Positions 43,613 to 55,639 of a stretch of 64,000 nucleotides of DNA are shown one piece after another. The translations under genes and the position numbers were made by a program. Positions within the stretch are counted from its first letter, which is position 1, and the number at the start of each line of letters is the position of its first letter. The stretch comes from Annona cherimola (taxonomy: Eukaryota > Streptophyta > Magnoliopsida > Magnoliales > Annonaceae): contig CM059977.1 of assembly GCA_030490835.1 (NCBI GenBank), forward strand, positions 36,973,676-37,037,675, given 5' to 3'. A model generated the notes under the pieces. The model saw only the letters and a program-made list of their open reading frames with translations, was not told the origin of the DNA and did not search any database.

Positions 43613-46600
43613 ATGGCTATCTTGGCATGGAATTGCCGCGGGCTTGGGAACCCGCGTGCAATTCGAAGCTTTTGGATTTGGTTAGAAGACAAGGTCCCAA
43701 ATTACTTTTTTTGTCTGAAACTAAATGCAATAAAAAGGAAATGGAGAAGATTAGGTTGAAACTTCGTTTTGAGGCTTGTTTTGTGGTGGAATCAGTTGCT
43801 AGGAAGGGTGGCTTGGCTCTACTGTGGAATAATGATTTTCCCGTGTCTGTCCGAAGTTTCTCGGCTCACCATATTGACGCGGATATTTTGGGATGGCGAT
43901 TCACTGGGTTTTACGGTCATCCCGAAACTCATTGTCGCCATCTTTCATGGAACATTCTCAATCAACGAAGTAGCGGGCTCAAATGAATATACTAGCTCAA
44001 GGACTCGACGCCAGAATCAGATGGCTCTTTTTTGTGATTCTATGGACAGGTGTAACCTGATTGATTTGGGGTTTGTTGGACCTTCTATGACTTGGAGCAA
44101 TAATCGGCGGGGTACCCAAAGAGTGGAAGCGAGGCTTGATAGGGGGCTTTCAAACCCATCTTGGCTTAACATGTTTCCCTATGCTAAGCTCGTACATCTG
44201 TCGGTATCAACATCCGATCACTGCCCAATTATGCTTGTTTTTGACCCTAACAATAGAAGGAGAAGGCCCCCGAAGGAATTTCGTTACGAACTTTTTTGGG
44301 CCCGTGATCCAGAGGCCAATAAAATCATCCAGCGGGTTTGGGAGTCCAAACCCCCGGGGGTGGCGACAAATAATGATATTATTAGATGGAAAATCGAGAA
44401 ATGTGGTTTGGAGCTTGCCAATTGGAACCGTCTGAAAAGGGGTAATCTTCGTAGAGCTATTGAACGGAAGCAAAGGGAGCTCTCATCCTTGAATGGGCTG
44501 GCCCATACCGAGGCTAACGATGACGCTATGAGGAAACTAAAGTTCCAAATCAATCTCTTGTTGGAGGATGAGGAGCAGTTATGGCGATTACGAGCAAAAA
44601 CCCATTGGTTAATGGAGGGAGATAGAAATACAGCATTCTTCCATCGAATGGCTTCAAACCGGAGAAGATCAAATTATATTGAGGCTCTCAGAGACGAGGG
44701 TGGGCGATGGATTACGGATCAAGATGAGTTATTGGTTTTCTCTGCTTCTCACTTTTCTAAGATTTATTCTTCTTCAAACCCCCAGGTGGCGGATTGGGTT
44801 GAAAGTCATATTACAAGGAAGATTACTGAGGTACAAAGAAGGGGGCTCACTAAACCTCTAAGCTTTGATGAGGTGGAGGCGGCAGTAAAAGGTATGCGAC
44901 CTACGAAGGCTCCGGGGCCGGATGGAATGTCTCCGGGTTTTTTTCAGAAGAATTGGAAATTGGTGGGCAAGGACATATTTTTGTGGTGTAAATCGCTCAT
45001 GGAGGAGCGCCATCGGGCTCATATTGCCAGGCATATTCGAAGGATTAATGATACTACTCTGGTGTTGATTCCAAAGAAGGGGGGAGCTCAGGATTTATCG
45101 CAATTCCGCCCTATAAGTCTGTGCAATGTGATCTACAAAATATGGGCGAAGGTGTTGGCCAATAGACTCAAAGCGTCTCTCTCGGATGTCATTGCAATGG
45201 AACAGAGTGCCTTTGTTCCTGGCCGTCTCATTACAGACAATATACTCATAGCATACGAAGCCTTTCACTCTCTTAGAAAGAGGAAAGGGGGTAATCGAAG
45301 GGAGATGGCCATCAAGCTGGATATGTCCAAAGCTTATGACCGCGTCGAATGGTCCTTTTTGGAACAGATCATGACTGCGATGAATTTTTGCCCAGTATGG
45401 ATAAATTGGATTATGAGCAGTGTAACTACAGTCAACTATCGGGTTAATGTTAATGGCTTCAAATCCAGGTCTATACTGCCTCGGCGGGGACTAAGACAAG
45501 GGGACCCGTTGTCACCGTATCTTTTTCTCTTCTGCTCCGAGGGCTTATCTGCTCTTATTTCTGCTGCGGTTACCCGTGGAGCTCTTCATGGCATCAGATT
45601 AAACCCCAGGGGGCCCCAAATTTCTCACTTGTTGTTTGCAGATGACGCTCTTATTTTCTTACGGGCAGATGAAGACGATATCAGCCAATTTTTGAATATT
45701 CTTCGAACTTACTCTGTTTCTTCTGGCCAGATGATTAGTGTGGATAAGACCTCTATCTTTTTCAGTTCGAATATGGGTAGCCAAGAAAGGGAGACAATGT
45801 CTAATCGGCTAGGGTCTGCAGGCAAGGAAGTCAGTCATTATCTGGGACTCCCGGCGTGGTTGGGGAAATCGAAGCGAAGATGGTTTAATGGCTTAAAGGA
45901 ACGTGTTTGGAACAAAATCCAGGGGTGGAAAGGTCGTTTACTGTCTTGGGGAGGGAAAGAGGTACTTATTAAGGCAGTGGCGCAGGCCATCCCCTCTTAC
46001 ACTATGAGTATATTTCTGCTCCCTCGGTCATTTTGTAAGGAACTTAATGGCATGTTAAGCAAGTTTTGGTGGGGTGTGAAGGGGGAAAAGCGCAAGATGA
46101 GTTGGGTGGCTTGGAAAGAGATGTGTAAGACCAAATGGGCAGGAGGGCTGGGATTCAAGGATCTTCATAAATTCAATTGTGCCCTCCTTGCGAAACAGGT
46201 ATGGAGGCTAACATCGGGCTCCTCTTCATTATGCTGTAAGGTATTAAAGGCCAAGTACTTTCCCAATTCTGACATTTGCAGCTGTAAGCCAAAGGCGGCT
46301 GATTCCTTCACGTGGAGGAGCATTCTTATGGTGCGTGATGTGATTCTTCCAGGGTGTCAATGGAGGATTGGTGATGGGGCAAGTGTTTGTTTCTTTCAGG
46401 ATGTTTGGCTGGATGGTGAGATATGCAAGGCGGGTCCACTCCCGTTATCCATCCCGGAGGAGGTGAGAGTTCACCATTTCATCGATGATGTTACCAGGGG
46501 CTGGGATAGGGACCGGGTGGTGGCTGCTGTGGGCGATGTTGGCTGGGAGACTGTTTGCAGGGTACCCCTTTTTGGTAACGAGGGAACGGATCGTCTCTTT

Positions 46601-47704
46601 TGGAAGCATGAACCAAATGGAAATTTTTCTGTCAAGTCTGCTCATAGATGGTTGATGCGGGATAATGATGACTCCACATATTCATGTTCCTTCAAAGCTC
46701 TCTGGAGGATAAAAGTCCCGACGAAGGTCCGAATCTTCGGGTGGCGACTTCTTCGGAACGCTCTCCCAACAATGCACAATCTTGATCACCGGGGTATTCA
46801 TACCGAGGACTCTCTGTGCGCTTTCTGCATGAATGAGGTAGAGGACGCGGAGCACTTCTTTCTGAGATGTGCTCGTACGGCAAATGTGACTAGGCATGCT
46901 ACGAGGGCGTGTCCCCCGGAGGCTTCGGTAAAGGAAATTTTCTCAACCCTGGCTTTCAGGAACAGGGTCGACGATTTGGCTTTCTTTGTCCTGCTATGTT
47001 GGCGTATATGGTTTTTGCGAAACAAGCTCAAGATGGAAGGCGCTCAACCTTTTTTCGCTGACACAATTCAGTGGTGTCGGGATTTTATTGCGCAATTGCG
47101 AGGAGCTAATGATCTGGACCAGTGTGGTGTGATGGATTCACCTCTTGTCCCAAGATGGATTAAACCGCCTGATGGAGTTCTCAAAATGAATGTTGACGCT
47201 CGTTGCTTGCAGGAAAGGGTGGTCACAGGTTTTGCTGCAGTTGTTAAGGACTCTCGGGGGTATTTTATTGCGGCTAAAGGCTGGAGCCGGAGGGGAGTGG
47301 AGGAACCACTGACTATGGAAGCAAACGCCGTTCTTTTGGCTACCAGGTGGGCTATTCATCTTAAGCTTAGACAGGTGCAGATCGAAACCGATTCCCTTCT
47401 TCTTTACACCTATCTATCAAATGATTGTCTTATCTCCTCCCCGGTGGGTCACATCATTTGGGAGATCAGAATGTTTTTTGAGGCTAACCCGAATCTTTCT
47501 ATCCACCATGTGCTAAGACAGGGGAATAGGGTCGTGCATGCTTTGGCTGATCTTGTTGCTGTGTCTGGTTTGGATTGTGTTTCTTGGTGGGGAAATCCCC
47601 CACAGTGTATTGAAGACAAAATATGTACAGACAATTTTTTGGCAATGAATTGCTCGGATTACTCCATCCCGAACCCGGTCATTGGATGGGGGGGTCGGGG
47701 TTGA
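43613..47704 (+). pseudogene. LINE ORF2: endonuclease, reverse transcriptase, RNase H (endonuclease damaged)
   Basis: Starts MAILAWNCRGLGNPRA at 43613, the APE-type endonuclease opening. A one-base loss near 43665-43672 moves the frame (LLDLVRRQGPKLLFLSETK), and the frame returns near 43960, where the segment with the catalytic GDFN motif should be but is absent. The closing SDHCPIM is present. From 43990 the frame is open to 47704: RT with KAPGPDGMSPGFF, LIPKKGGAQDLSQFRPISL, FVPGRLITDN, KLDMSKAYDRVEW, RGLRQGDPLSPYLF and the catalytic FADD (about 45634). Then zf-RVT (LWRIKVPTKVRIFGWRLL, CAFCMNEVEDAEHFFLRC) and a C-terminal RNase H (KMNVDAR, IETDSLLLY, HALADL). RT and RNase H look sound; the endonuclease does not. 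Confidence 0.92.
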
Positions 47705-47718
47705 GTAATTCTTTCATC

Positions 47719-47749
47719 AAAAAAAAAAAAAAAAACTTTAAATACTAAC
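47719..47749 (+). repeat. LINE poly-A tail and right target-site duplication
   Basis: A run of 17 A residues followed by AACTTTAAATACTAAC (47734-47749, its first bases shared with the poly-A), identical to 41572-41587. Confidence 0.95.
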
Positions 47750-48459
47750 ATCTCCAGATCCGGGGAACCGCCTCCTGCATACCACGCCTGCAAAAAGCCC
47801 CATTCGACTTTTTTCGATAATGTATGCCTGATGGGAGGGCAGCAGCAAATGGTGGGAGAGGCTGTCGACCTGTTGTAGGCCCGCCGCTGCCTCTGCTGGA
47901 TGAAGAGGATTGAGCAAGGATGCAGTCAGAAACTGCTTCAGCTGCGGCTGGAGGAGGTGAGGAAATGCCGTTGTTGCAACAATCTCCAGTGAAAATTCTG
48001 CCATCAACCCTTCCGTTCTAAAATTTTCTTTTCGATCCCATGGTGTAATTGATCCGCCGCTCTATCTACCTTCCAATCTCATGGAAAACCAATAATCCAT
48101 CCGCTGCCCATCATCTCTCGTAATTCAAAGGCTTGAAGGTGGTTTGCAATCTACCGCAAGCATTTGCATTATAGTCTTTCTCATCCAAATTGAAGGTGCA
48201 CGTGAATAAAATTCTACCCACTTTCATCTGATCTCCTGCCCCCTCAAAGGTCCTGGCTACGCCACAGATCATAAGGTTTATTTCTCGAAAAAATTTAACC
48301 TTAGAAAGTTTATTTTCCAAAATGCCTCGAAAAGTTATGTGCTAAAATGCAATTATGGATACTTTCAAGTTTCAAAGTCTATTTTAAAGGGAAAAAACTT
48401 AGGGTGACCAATGCAAATATAAAAGAAGTAGAGATTAGTAGTTAACACTTTCCATTGAA

Positions 48460-48462
<3 letters not shown>
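47750..48462. other. GC-richer spacer, no recognised gene
   Basis: Minus-strand frames at 47738-48007 and 48111-48320 are open but unrecognised. The first was cut on its 3' side by the LINE insertion if it was ever a gene. Confidence 0.4.

Positions 48463-48464
<2 letters not shown>

Positions 48465-48490
<26 letters not shown>
48465..48490. repeat. (CT)n microsatellite
   Basis: Thirteen CT dinucleotides immediately upstream of the UGT pseudogene start. CT tracts are common in plant 5' leaders, so this was probably part of the gene's 5' UTR. Confidence 0.9.
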
Positions 48491-48494
48491 CAAC

Positions 48495-49860
48495 ATGGGC
48501 ACAGATGGCTAGCCACTCCGTGTGTTCGTCATCCCTTTGATGGCCCATGGCCACATGCTTCCAGTCGTAAACATCTTCATCTCCATGGCCAAGCAAGGAG
48601 CCCTGGTCACCATCATCACCACCCCCTCCAACGCTGTCCCCATCGCCCAACTATCCACCGCTCTGCCTCCGCAGGCTACCCCTTCCAACTCCACCTCCTC
48701 GACTTCCCTTACACCCAAGCCGGCCTCCCTCACGGCTTCAAACATGCAGAACAAATCACCTCCCTCGACACCTTTGCTAACTTAGTCAAAGCACTCGACT
48801 TGCTCCACCAACCTTACGAGAACCTCATCCAACACCTTCGCCCCAACTTCCTCTTCCCGACGTCTGCCTCTCTTGGGCCATCGACACTGCCCACAAGTTC
48901 GGCATTCCCAGCCTTATCTTTTCTGGCCACAGTTGCTTCGCTCTCTTCGCCTGTTTAAGCGTGGCCCGACACAAGCCTCGCCCGCGGCACCTCGAATCAA
49001 AAACAGAACGATCATTCCTCTTGCCCGACCTACCACATCGAATCGAAATGACGAGATCCCAAATCCCAGATTTCATGGGGGTCAAAGACTTCTCTTCTGA
49101 AATTTGGGAGCTTGCAAGCCAGGCTGAGAGGAGGAGCGATGGTATTATGGCCAACTGCTTCTCTGAACCGGAGGGGGAAAATGTTGAATTCCTCAAACAG
49201 GAAACGAGTACTAAGGTTTGGCCAATTGGCCCGGTTTCTCTTTGTAATCAGGACGTTGTTGACATGGGTCATCGAGGAAAGAAGGCTAACATCGATGTGG
49301 ATGAGTGTCTGAGATGTCTGGACTCTATGAACCCCAGCTCTGTGGTGTTTGTTAGTTTTTAGAGTGCTTGTAGTAGCCAGCTATTTGAGATTGCGTCGGC
49401 TTTGGAAATGTCAGGACATCCTTTCATTTGGGTGGTCAAAAATCACGAATCGCTGTTGAGTGAACCGTTGCTACTGGATGGATTCGAAGAAAGGATGGAA
49501 GGGAAGGGTCCGATCATAAGGGGGTGCAATCGTATGCACCCCGATCAATAAGTGGCTGGGCGCCTCAAATCCTTATCCTCAACCGTCCTTCTACGGGAGC
49601 GTTTGTAACTCATTGTGGGTGGAATTCTATGGTTGAGGGACTAAGTGCAGGCCTGCCAATGATCACATGGCCAGCATTTGCCGAGAAGTTCTTCAATGAG
49701 AAGCTGATCAACGACGAGCTGAAGATTGGTGTTGGAGTGGGCATTCCAGAGTGGGTGGGATTAGCTGGGGATTCAAGGCCTTGGTGAAGAGAGAAGAGAG
49801 AGAGAAGGGCATAAGGCAAGTGATGGATGGAGGAGAAGAGGCGGGGTTGTTGGGGCAAAA
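48495..49860 (+). pseudogene. UDP-glycosyltransferase (UGT73-like) pseudogene
   Basis: Family 1 plant UGTs transfer sugar from UDP-sugars to small molecules in the cytosol. From the ATG at 48495 a TAG comes at codon 6, then VFVIPLMAHGHMLPVVNIFI (acceptor-binding N-terminus with the catalytic His region), VTIITTPSNA, a frameshift, LHLLDFPYTQAGLPHGF, another shift, FLLPDLPHRIEMTRSQIPDF, ANCFSEPEG, VWPIGPVSLC, SVVFVSF then TAG (49360). The PSPG box starts at 49557: [20 protein letters not shown] then [19 protein letters not shown] and [10 protein letters not shown]. The usual last Gln of the PSPG box is Lys. The single-exon layout and the FP(YT)QAGLP, DLPHRIE and NEKL phrases suggest the UGT73 group. 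Several frameshifts and stops: dead. Confidence 0.92.
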
Positions 49861-50289
49861 TATAAAAAAGATAAAATTAAGGAAAGAGGTGTGTTACGAC
49901 GTCACTTTTCTAGGTGCCGATTGAAAACATCACCCATACCCTTTCACGTTTTTGTGTTGCCATTGCATCCCTTGGTGCAAATGTCAACGTCTCTTACCAA
50001 TATAGCTACTTTACTTTTGTTGTTAATTTATTAACTATATTATACTTATTATAAATTTGAAAATCTCAACATTCCTTCGCCATTTTCAAAATTTAAGTCA
50101 ATTTCATTCAACTAAAGAAATTTCATACAAAATAAAGGTGTCGAGTAGATTTGAGCTTTTACTTAGTGAAAATGTATCAAGATTTACCGAGGTCTACAGT
50201 AGCCAAAGCTTTAAATTATCGACCTCATTTGATCAATCAGACATATCTCACATATAAGATTTAAAAATATATCAAGTATTTTAAAAGGT
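49861..50289. other. No gene seen
   Basis: AT-rich 3' flank of the UGT pseudogene leading into the 3' untranslated part of a minus-strand Copia fragment. Confidence 0.5.
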
Positions 50290-51260
50290 GGCACGTTATG
50301 GTCATGTGACAGTATCTCTAATTCATGAGCACTCAGGGTGAATCCACACACTCCACAAAGCAGAAGCGGTCTCACTTCCAACACTCATATAGGTGGATCT
50401 ATTTAGAGTACTCTGTAACTAAATATTCTAAAATAATATTTTTAGATCCATTAAGAGTATAAAACACTTAACTTCATAAACGCATTACAGGATCCAAACA
50501 TTGCATGAAGGATGCAAAATTTTAAATATAACCGGTGTTTACAAGTTGCAAAAATAACTTACTTTGCGCATTGAACTCTTAGACTTGGGCTACAAGAACA
50601 GAGTTGAGTTTCAATTATCGTAACTCTTAGATGTGGATTTCAGTCTCATCCCTCTCGATGTTTTTCAGACCACTTTCCTAGTAAGGCCTTTTGTAAGCGA
50701 GTTTGCTAAGTTTTCACTTGATCTTACAAAATCAATATTAATCACTCCATCTTTTTTTGATGTCTTATATAATTATGTCACAATGCAATATGTCGTGACT
50801 TATCATTATAAGTCTTATTGTATGCTCTAGACAAGGTTGCTTTTATCATAATGTATATAAATGGAAGGCATTGGTTTAGGTCAAATGAGTCGAGTAACAA
50901 ATTTCTAAGCCTTTTTGCCTCTTTTCCTGCAGCAGCCAAAGCAAGGAACTCAAACTCTATGGTCAAACGTGTAATGTAGGTTTGCTTTTTAGAAACTCAT
51001 GAAACAGCGGCTCCTCTAATGGTAAAAATTTAGCTACTAGTGGATATAGACTCCTTGGTAACAGAAATTTAACTTGCATCACTATACCCTTCTAATATAA
51101 TGAGTTTACCATTGAAATGAAATCCATAACCAATGGTCTTTTTCAAATATTTTAAAATCCTATAAATTATATTCCAATGCTTATATCCTGGATTACTAGT
51201 GAATGTAAATTTCAATAAGTTAGGTGCAGGACCAAGTGGAATAAGATTAGCCAAAGAGGA
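50290..51260 (-). mobile_element. 3' fragment of a second Copia element (end of pol plus tail)
   Basis: Minus strand. 51254-51069 reads TSNPGYKHWNIIYRILKYLK and LEGYSDAS (end of RT, start of RNase H). 50966-50778 reads EFEFLALAAAGKEAKRLRNL and YNDKSRHI. About 50740-50640 continues VRSSENLANSLTKGL and SRGMRLKSTSK. The RNase H phrases (NGKSRHI type) differ from the SIRE element at 24.6 kb and fit the Tork/Retrofit group. About 350 bp of tail follows (TTGTAGCCCAAGTCTAAGAG type) that may reach into its LTR. Frameshifts and stops throughout. On the right it abuts truncated Gypsy gag. Confidence 0.85.
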
Positions 51261-51289
51261 GCAAACGGAGGCTAATCGAAAAGTTATTT

Positions 51290-52199
51290 TATCATTTTTA
51301 GCACATCATTCCCCAGATTTGAAGGTGCACCCAATCCGGCAGTAGCAGAGAGATGGTTGAAAGAGACGGAAAAATTATTTAGGATATCACTATGTACGGA
51401 CACATAGAAGGTAGATTGCACCGTTCATTTATTAATTGACAAAGCTGATGAATGGTGAGCTACCTTATTGAATACGATGGAAAATCCTAATAAGGTGATA
51501 TGGGTGCAATTTGTGGAGAAATTCAAGAAAAATATTTTTCAAGCACCTTGATGGATAAGAAAATATTTGAATTTGAGAGGTTATATCAAGGAAAGATGAG
51601 TGAAACCGAATATGCCACCAAATTTAACACTTTGGTAAGATATATGTTGTCGATTGCAGATTCTGTTGCACAAAAAGCACGTTGCTTTTAGGATGGATTT
51701 AGAACCCATCCGAGGGAGAGCTTAGCTCCTTTTTTGCTGATCGATTATTCTATAGCATTAGAAAGAGTAAGAGCCTTAGAAGCCGCATAGTGAAGAACTT
51801 ACGAGATTCAGCAAAGTCGAAAGAAAATAGATTCTAATTTGAAGGAGAAAGATAAGGATAACCAGGGGCCGAGATTTAAACAATTAATGCTTGAAAAGGG
51901 CGAGAAGGAGAAAAGAGAGAAAAAAAACTCCCTGTATGTCTTAAATCCCAAAAGAAGCATAAAAGAAAATTTTTAAAGAGAACTTTTCAATGATACAAAT
52001 GCAAAAAAACTTTCCACCAAGCTAAAGGATTGTGACACTATTCAAGAAGTAAGTCATCCCATTCAAGAAGTCGGTCCCAGGTGTTTTTGGTGCAACAAAC
52101 CTGGTCATAGAATGATCGAATATCCAAACCTAAGTCAAAGTAACCGGAATACTCGAGGGAAGACTGCTCAGTGGAAACCAATATCAATTTTGAGTTAGC
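51290..52199 (+). pseudogene. Gypsy gag
   Basis: Translates in shifting frames to RFEGAPNPAVAERWLKETEK, FEFERLYQGKMSETEYATKF, LIDYSIALERVRALE and a basic Lys/Glu-rich region, then a zinc knuckle CFWCNKPGHRMIEY at about 52083 whose final Cys is now Tyr. This is a retrotransposon gag (capsid) domain followed by a nucleocapsid. Confidence 0.85.
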
Positions 52200-52209
52200 A
52201 AGGAACCTA

Positions 52210-52602
52210 GGGGCACGATCTCCTGCGCCTAGGAGCAAGCAACGTTGCCTAATCCTAGGCACACACACCTTTTTTTTATTTTTTTTGAAAAAAATTTCAT
52301 AACCTTGTTAGCCCAAATGTATTTAATCTTTGTATCAATTTTTACCATTTTTTGAGATTTTTAAATATTTATTTTTTATTTTTGAAAATCAGTGGCATTT
52401 TAGTAATTTTGAATTACCTAAAAAGCCACTGATTTTCAAAAATCAAAAATAAATATCTAAAATACTCCAAAATTGGTAAAAATTAATACACATGTTAAAT
52501 ACACTTATATTAACATTTTTATAAAAAAAATTTCAAAAAAATAAAAAAATAGGTGTGTGCACTCGGGAGCAGGCAGCTCCCGGGTGCAAGAGGTCACGCC
52601 CC
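52210..52602. mobile_element. Mutator-like foldback MITE
   Basis: A 393-bp insertion with the 10-bp target duplication AAGGAACCTA (52200-52209, 52603-52612). The 5' end GGGGCACGATCTCCTGCGCC and the inverted 3' end GGGGCGTGACCTCTTGCACC match at about 15 of 20 positions. The interior is a near-complete hairpin: the left GTATCAATTTTTACCA ... GAAAATCAGTGGC has its complement at 52425-52490 (GCCACTGATTTTC ... TGGTAAAAATTAATAC). The 9-10 bp duplication and GGGG ends fit the MULE superfamily. No coding capacity. It splits the Gypsy gag from the protease and must be younger than that element. Confidence 0.85.
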
Positions 52603-52659
52603 AAGGAACCTAAGCTCAAGTGCATGCGTTGACTCAAAATGAATCAAAACAACAGGAGG

Positions 52660-53050
52660 AAAAAGTGATTACAAGTACAATTTATATTTCTAGATTCCCC
52701 GTTGTAGTGTTATTTGATTCATGATCAACACATTCATTTATATCATGTCAATTTGTAGCCATACACAACTTGATTGTAAATAAAATTGATACCATTGTAT
52801 ACGTAGAATTACCTGTATAGGCTAGCTAGTGTTAATCGAGAATGTAAGTCTTTCCCTATTAGGATACGATCATGTATCTTGGAAGCAGACTTGATACTGT
52901 TTTCTATGATTGAATTTGATGTAATATTAGGAATTAACTGGTTAAGTTGATGGGGTGTAACTATAAATTGTAAACAAAAAAAAGTTTCTTTTTCCATAGA
53001 ACCAGGGGAGGAAATTTCTATTGAAAAATTGAAGAAATTAAGGATCCTGC
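52660..53050 (+). pseudogene. Gypsy aspartic protease
   Basis: Reads ISRFPVVVLFDS, stop (TGA where Gly of DSG belongs), STHSFIS, then FDVILGINWLS, the second conserved protease block, then IEPGEEISIEKLKK. The active-site motif is interrupted by the stop. Confidence 0.85.
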
Positions 53051-53149
53051 AATATTAATTTTGGCAATGACGACCGTTAAGCTAGTATGTCAGCAATGTA
53101 CAACTTTCTTGGTTGTAGCGCAGTTAATTGAAGAGAATCAATCTAAGTT

Positions 53150-54110
53150 AGAATAAATTCTTATGGTTTGCGAGTTTCTAGATGCGTTCCCAAGAGAGTT
53201 ACCAGGATTGCCTCCAGAAAGAGAAGTTGATATGACCATTAAGATTTACCTAGCACTGCACCGATTTTTAAGGTACCTTATCACATGGTCCTTGCAGAGA
53301 TGGCTGAAGTGAAGGTGTAATTGCAAAAATTATTGGATAAAGGTTTTATACATCCTAATGTATCTTCACGGGGTGTACCAGTATTATTTGTTAGGAAGAA
53401 AGATGAGAGTTTTCAGTTATGTATTGATTATCGATAACTAAATAAAGTAATTATCAAGAACAAGTATCCATTGTCAATAATAGATGATTTGTTTGATCAG
53501 CTTAATGGGGCTGCGGTGTTTTCTAAGGTTGATTTGCAATCAGGTTATCATTAGCTTAGAATGAGCCCGTAGGACATTCCAAAGACAACATTTAGGACAA
53601 TATATAAACATTATGAATTTTTGGTGATACCTTTTGAATTAAACTAATGCCCCCGAAGTGTTTATGGATCTCATTAATAGAATATTTTGAGAGTATTTGG
53701 AAAAATTTATAGTGGCATTTATTGATGATATATTAATTTATTCTAAGTCGAAGGAAGAACACCGTGAACATTTGTGGATCGTGTTGAATCAGTTAATGGT
53801 AGAGAAGTTGTATGTCAAATTAAAGAAATGTGATTTCTAACCGATTCAAGTTACATTTTTGGGGCATATCATTTTTGCTGAAGGAATCAAAATGGACCCA
53901 TAGAAGATAGAAGCTGTCATGAAATGGCCGAGGCCAGTTGTATTGACGGAGTTTCAAAGTTTTTTAGGATTAACTGGTTATTATTGAAGATTTATTGAGA
54001 GATTTTCTAAATTATCTATACCACTCACTAGGTTAACTTGAAATGAGTTAAATATGAATGGACTTATGATTGAGAGTTGAGTTTATTAGAACTCAAATAA
54101 AGATTGATTC
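53150..54110 (+). pseudogene. Gypsy reverse transcriptase
   Basis: Fragments in several frames: FLDAFPRELPGLPPEREVDM (RT entry), FLRLICNQV..., GHSKDN, VFMDLINRIF, the catalytic FIDDILIYSKSKEEH (about 53718), VKLKKCDF, VTFLGHIIFAEGIKMDP, WPRPVVLTEFQSFLGLTGYY. Many stops, among them in-frame TAG/TAA for Gln and Trp codons, so it has decayed largely by C-to-T and G-to-A changes. Confidence 0.9.
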
Positions 54111-54129
54111 AAGCACCAATGTTAACAAT

Positions 54130-54540
54130 TTCAGATAGTTCTAGATAGTAATGAGAATTTTGTGATTTACAGTGATGCATCTTATCAAGGTTTGGGGTGT
54201 GTGTTAATGCTGAAAGGTAGGGTAATTGCATATGCCTTCAGACAATTAAAACTTAATGAACTAAATTGTCTAACCAATGATATTGAATTGGCTGTTGTAA
54301 TATTTGCTCTCAAAATTTGGAGACACTATTTGTATGGAGAGAAATGTGAAATATATATAGATCATAAAAATCTTAAATATATTTTCACACGGAAAGAACT
54401 AAATATGAGGTAGAGAAGGTAGTTGGAATTACTGAAGGATTATGATATAATCATTCATCATCATCCGGAAAAGGCAAATGTGGTTGCAGATGCATTGAGT
54501 CGGAATATAAACCTCACTCATTTGCTTACAGCAAAAGAAG
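54130..54540 (+). pseudogene. Gypsy RNase H
   Basis: [15 protein letters not shown] (catalytic Asp), [42 protein letters not shown], then a stop and HHPEKANVVADALSR, the end of Gypsy RNase H. An 83-codon stretch is still open. Confidence 0.9.
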
Positions 54541-54599
54541 GAATACTCCCTTAAATGAGGCAAATTGATTTAATTATTAGTATGCTAGGGTTGCCAGTA

Positions 54600-55630
54600 C
54601 AGTTAGCTCAATTGCAGTTGTAGTCAACTTTATTTGAACAAATTAATAGTGAATAACAAAAAGACAAAGTTGCAAGAGTTGATGAATTATATGAAGAAAA
54701 AGGAAGATCTTGATTATGCTATTGATGAGCAAGGAATTTATAGATACAAGAGTTGCTTTCACATTTCAAATTCAAGGGATGTGAAGGATTTATTGTTGAA
54801 AGAAGTTCATTTTTTTTCCTTTTCGATGCATCCAGACAGTACTAAAATGTATAGAGATATCAAACAAAGGTATTGGTAGAATAATATGAAGAAAAAAATT
54901 GTAGTATATGTCTCAAAATGTTTAACTTGCCAAACAGTTAAAGCAGACTATTAGAAAACGGCTAAAAATTGCAATCCTTAGAAGTGTCTAAGTGGAAATA
55001 TGATGATATTATCATGAACTTTATAGAAGGATTACTAAGGACTCAAAATGGGTATACTTCTAGATGGGTGATTGTTGACCGATTATCAAAAATGACACAT
55101 TTTCTCCCAAGTAAGTCAAGTTTTACAGCTCAAATTTACTATAAAGAAATTGTGCAATTACCTAGAGTACCAAAGACTATTGTATTAGACAGAGATTCCA
55201 CATTCACTTCTAAATTTAGAAAAAGTTTACACCAGATGATCGGTACAAAATTAAGGTTTAGCATTGCATTTCACCCATAAATTGATGGACAAATAAAAAG
55301 AGTCAATCAGATTTTAGAAGATATATTGAGAATATGTACACTAGAATTTGGAGGAACATGAGATGCGTATCTATCTATTACAGAGTTCGCATATAATAAT
55401 AGCTATCAAGCGAGTATTCAAATGACTCCATTTGAAGCACTATATGGAAGAAGGTGTAGAACACTTCTAAATTGAGATGTAGTTGTAAAAAGTTTAGCAC
55501 CTGATTTATCTCAAAGGATGGTAGAGAAAATCTAAGTAATTCGTCAATGTATGGGAATGATACAGAGTATGTAGAAAAGTTATGCAGACTGCGAAAGAAA
55601 GGATCTGAATATTCAAGTTGGGGATCATGT
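54600..55630 (+). pseudogene. Gypsy integrase
   Basis: FHISNSRDVKDLLLKEVHFF and SMHPDSTKMYRDIKQRYW form the zinc-binding entry; SKCLTCQTVK follows; WKYDDIIMNFIEGLLRTQNG (first catalytic Asp region); WVIVDRLSKMTHFLP; VLDRDSTFTSKF (second Asp region); LEDILR and AYNNSYQASIQMTPFEALYG. Stops at about 55279 and elsewhere. Confidence 0.9.
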
Positions 55631-55639
55631 ATTTATCAA

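Larger units (their letters stand above)
41588..47735 (+). mobile_element. Full-length L1-type LINE (non-LTR retrotransposon)
   Basis: About 6.15 kb with two open reading frames, a 3' poly-A run (47719-47735) and perfect 14-16 bp target duplications. These are hallmarks of target-primed reverse transcription by a complete transcript. The order ORF1 (DUF4283 and zinc knuckle), then ORF2 (endonuclease, RT, zf-RVT, RNase H) is that of plant L1 elements. GC content is far above the surroundings. The clean ends and the long open frames indicate a recent insertion, although ORF2 carries endonuclease damage and may already have been defective at insertion, mobilised in trans. Confidence 0.95.

Noticed and set aside
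46445..47634. Several minus-strand frames within the LINE
   Set aside because: Shadows of ORF2, whose RT, zf-RVT and RNase H motifs are unmistakable in the plus frame.
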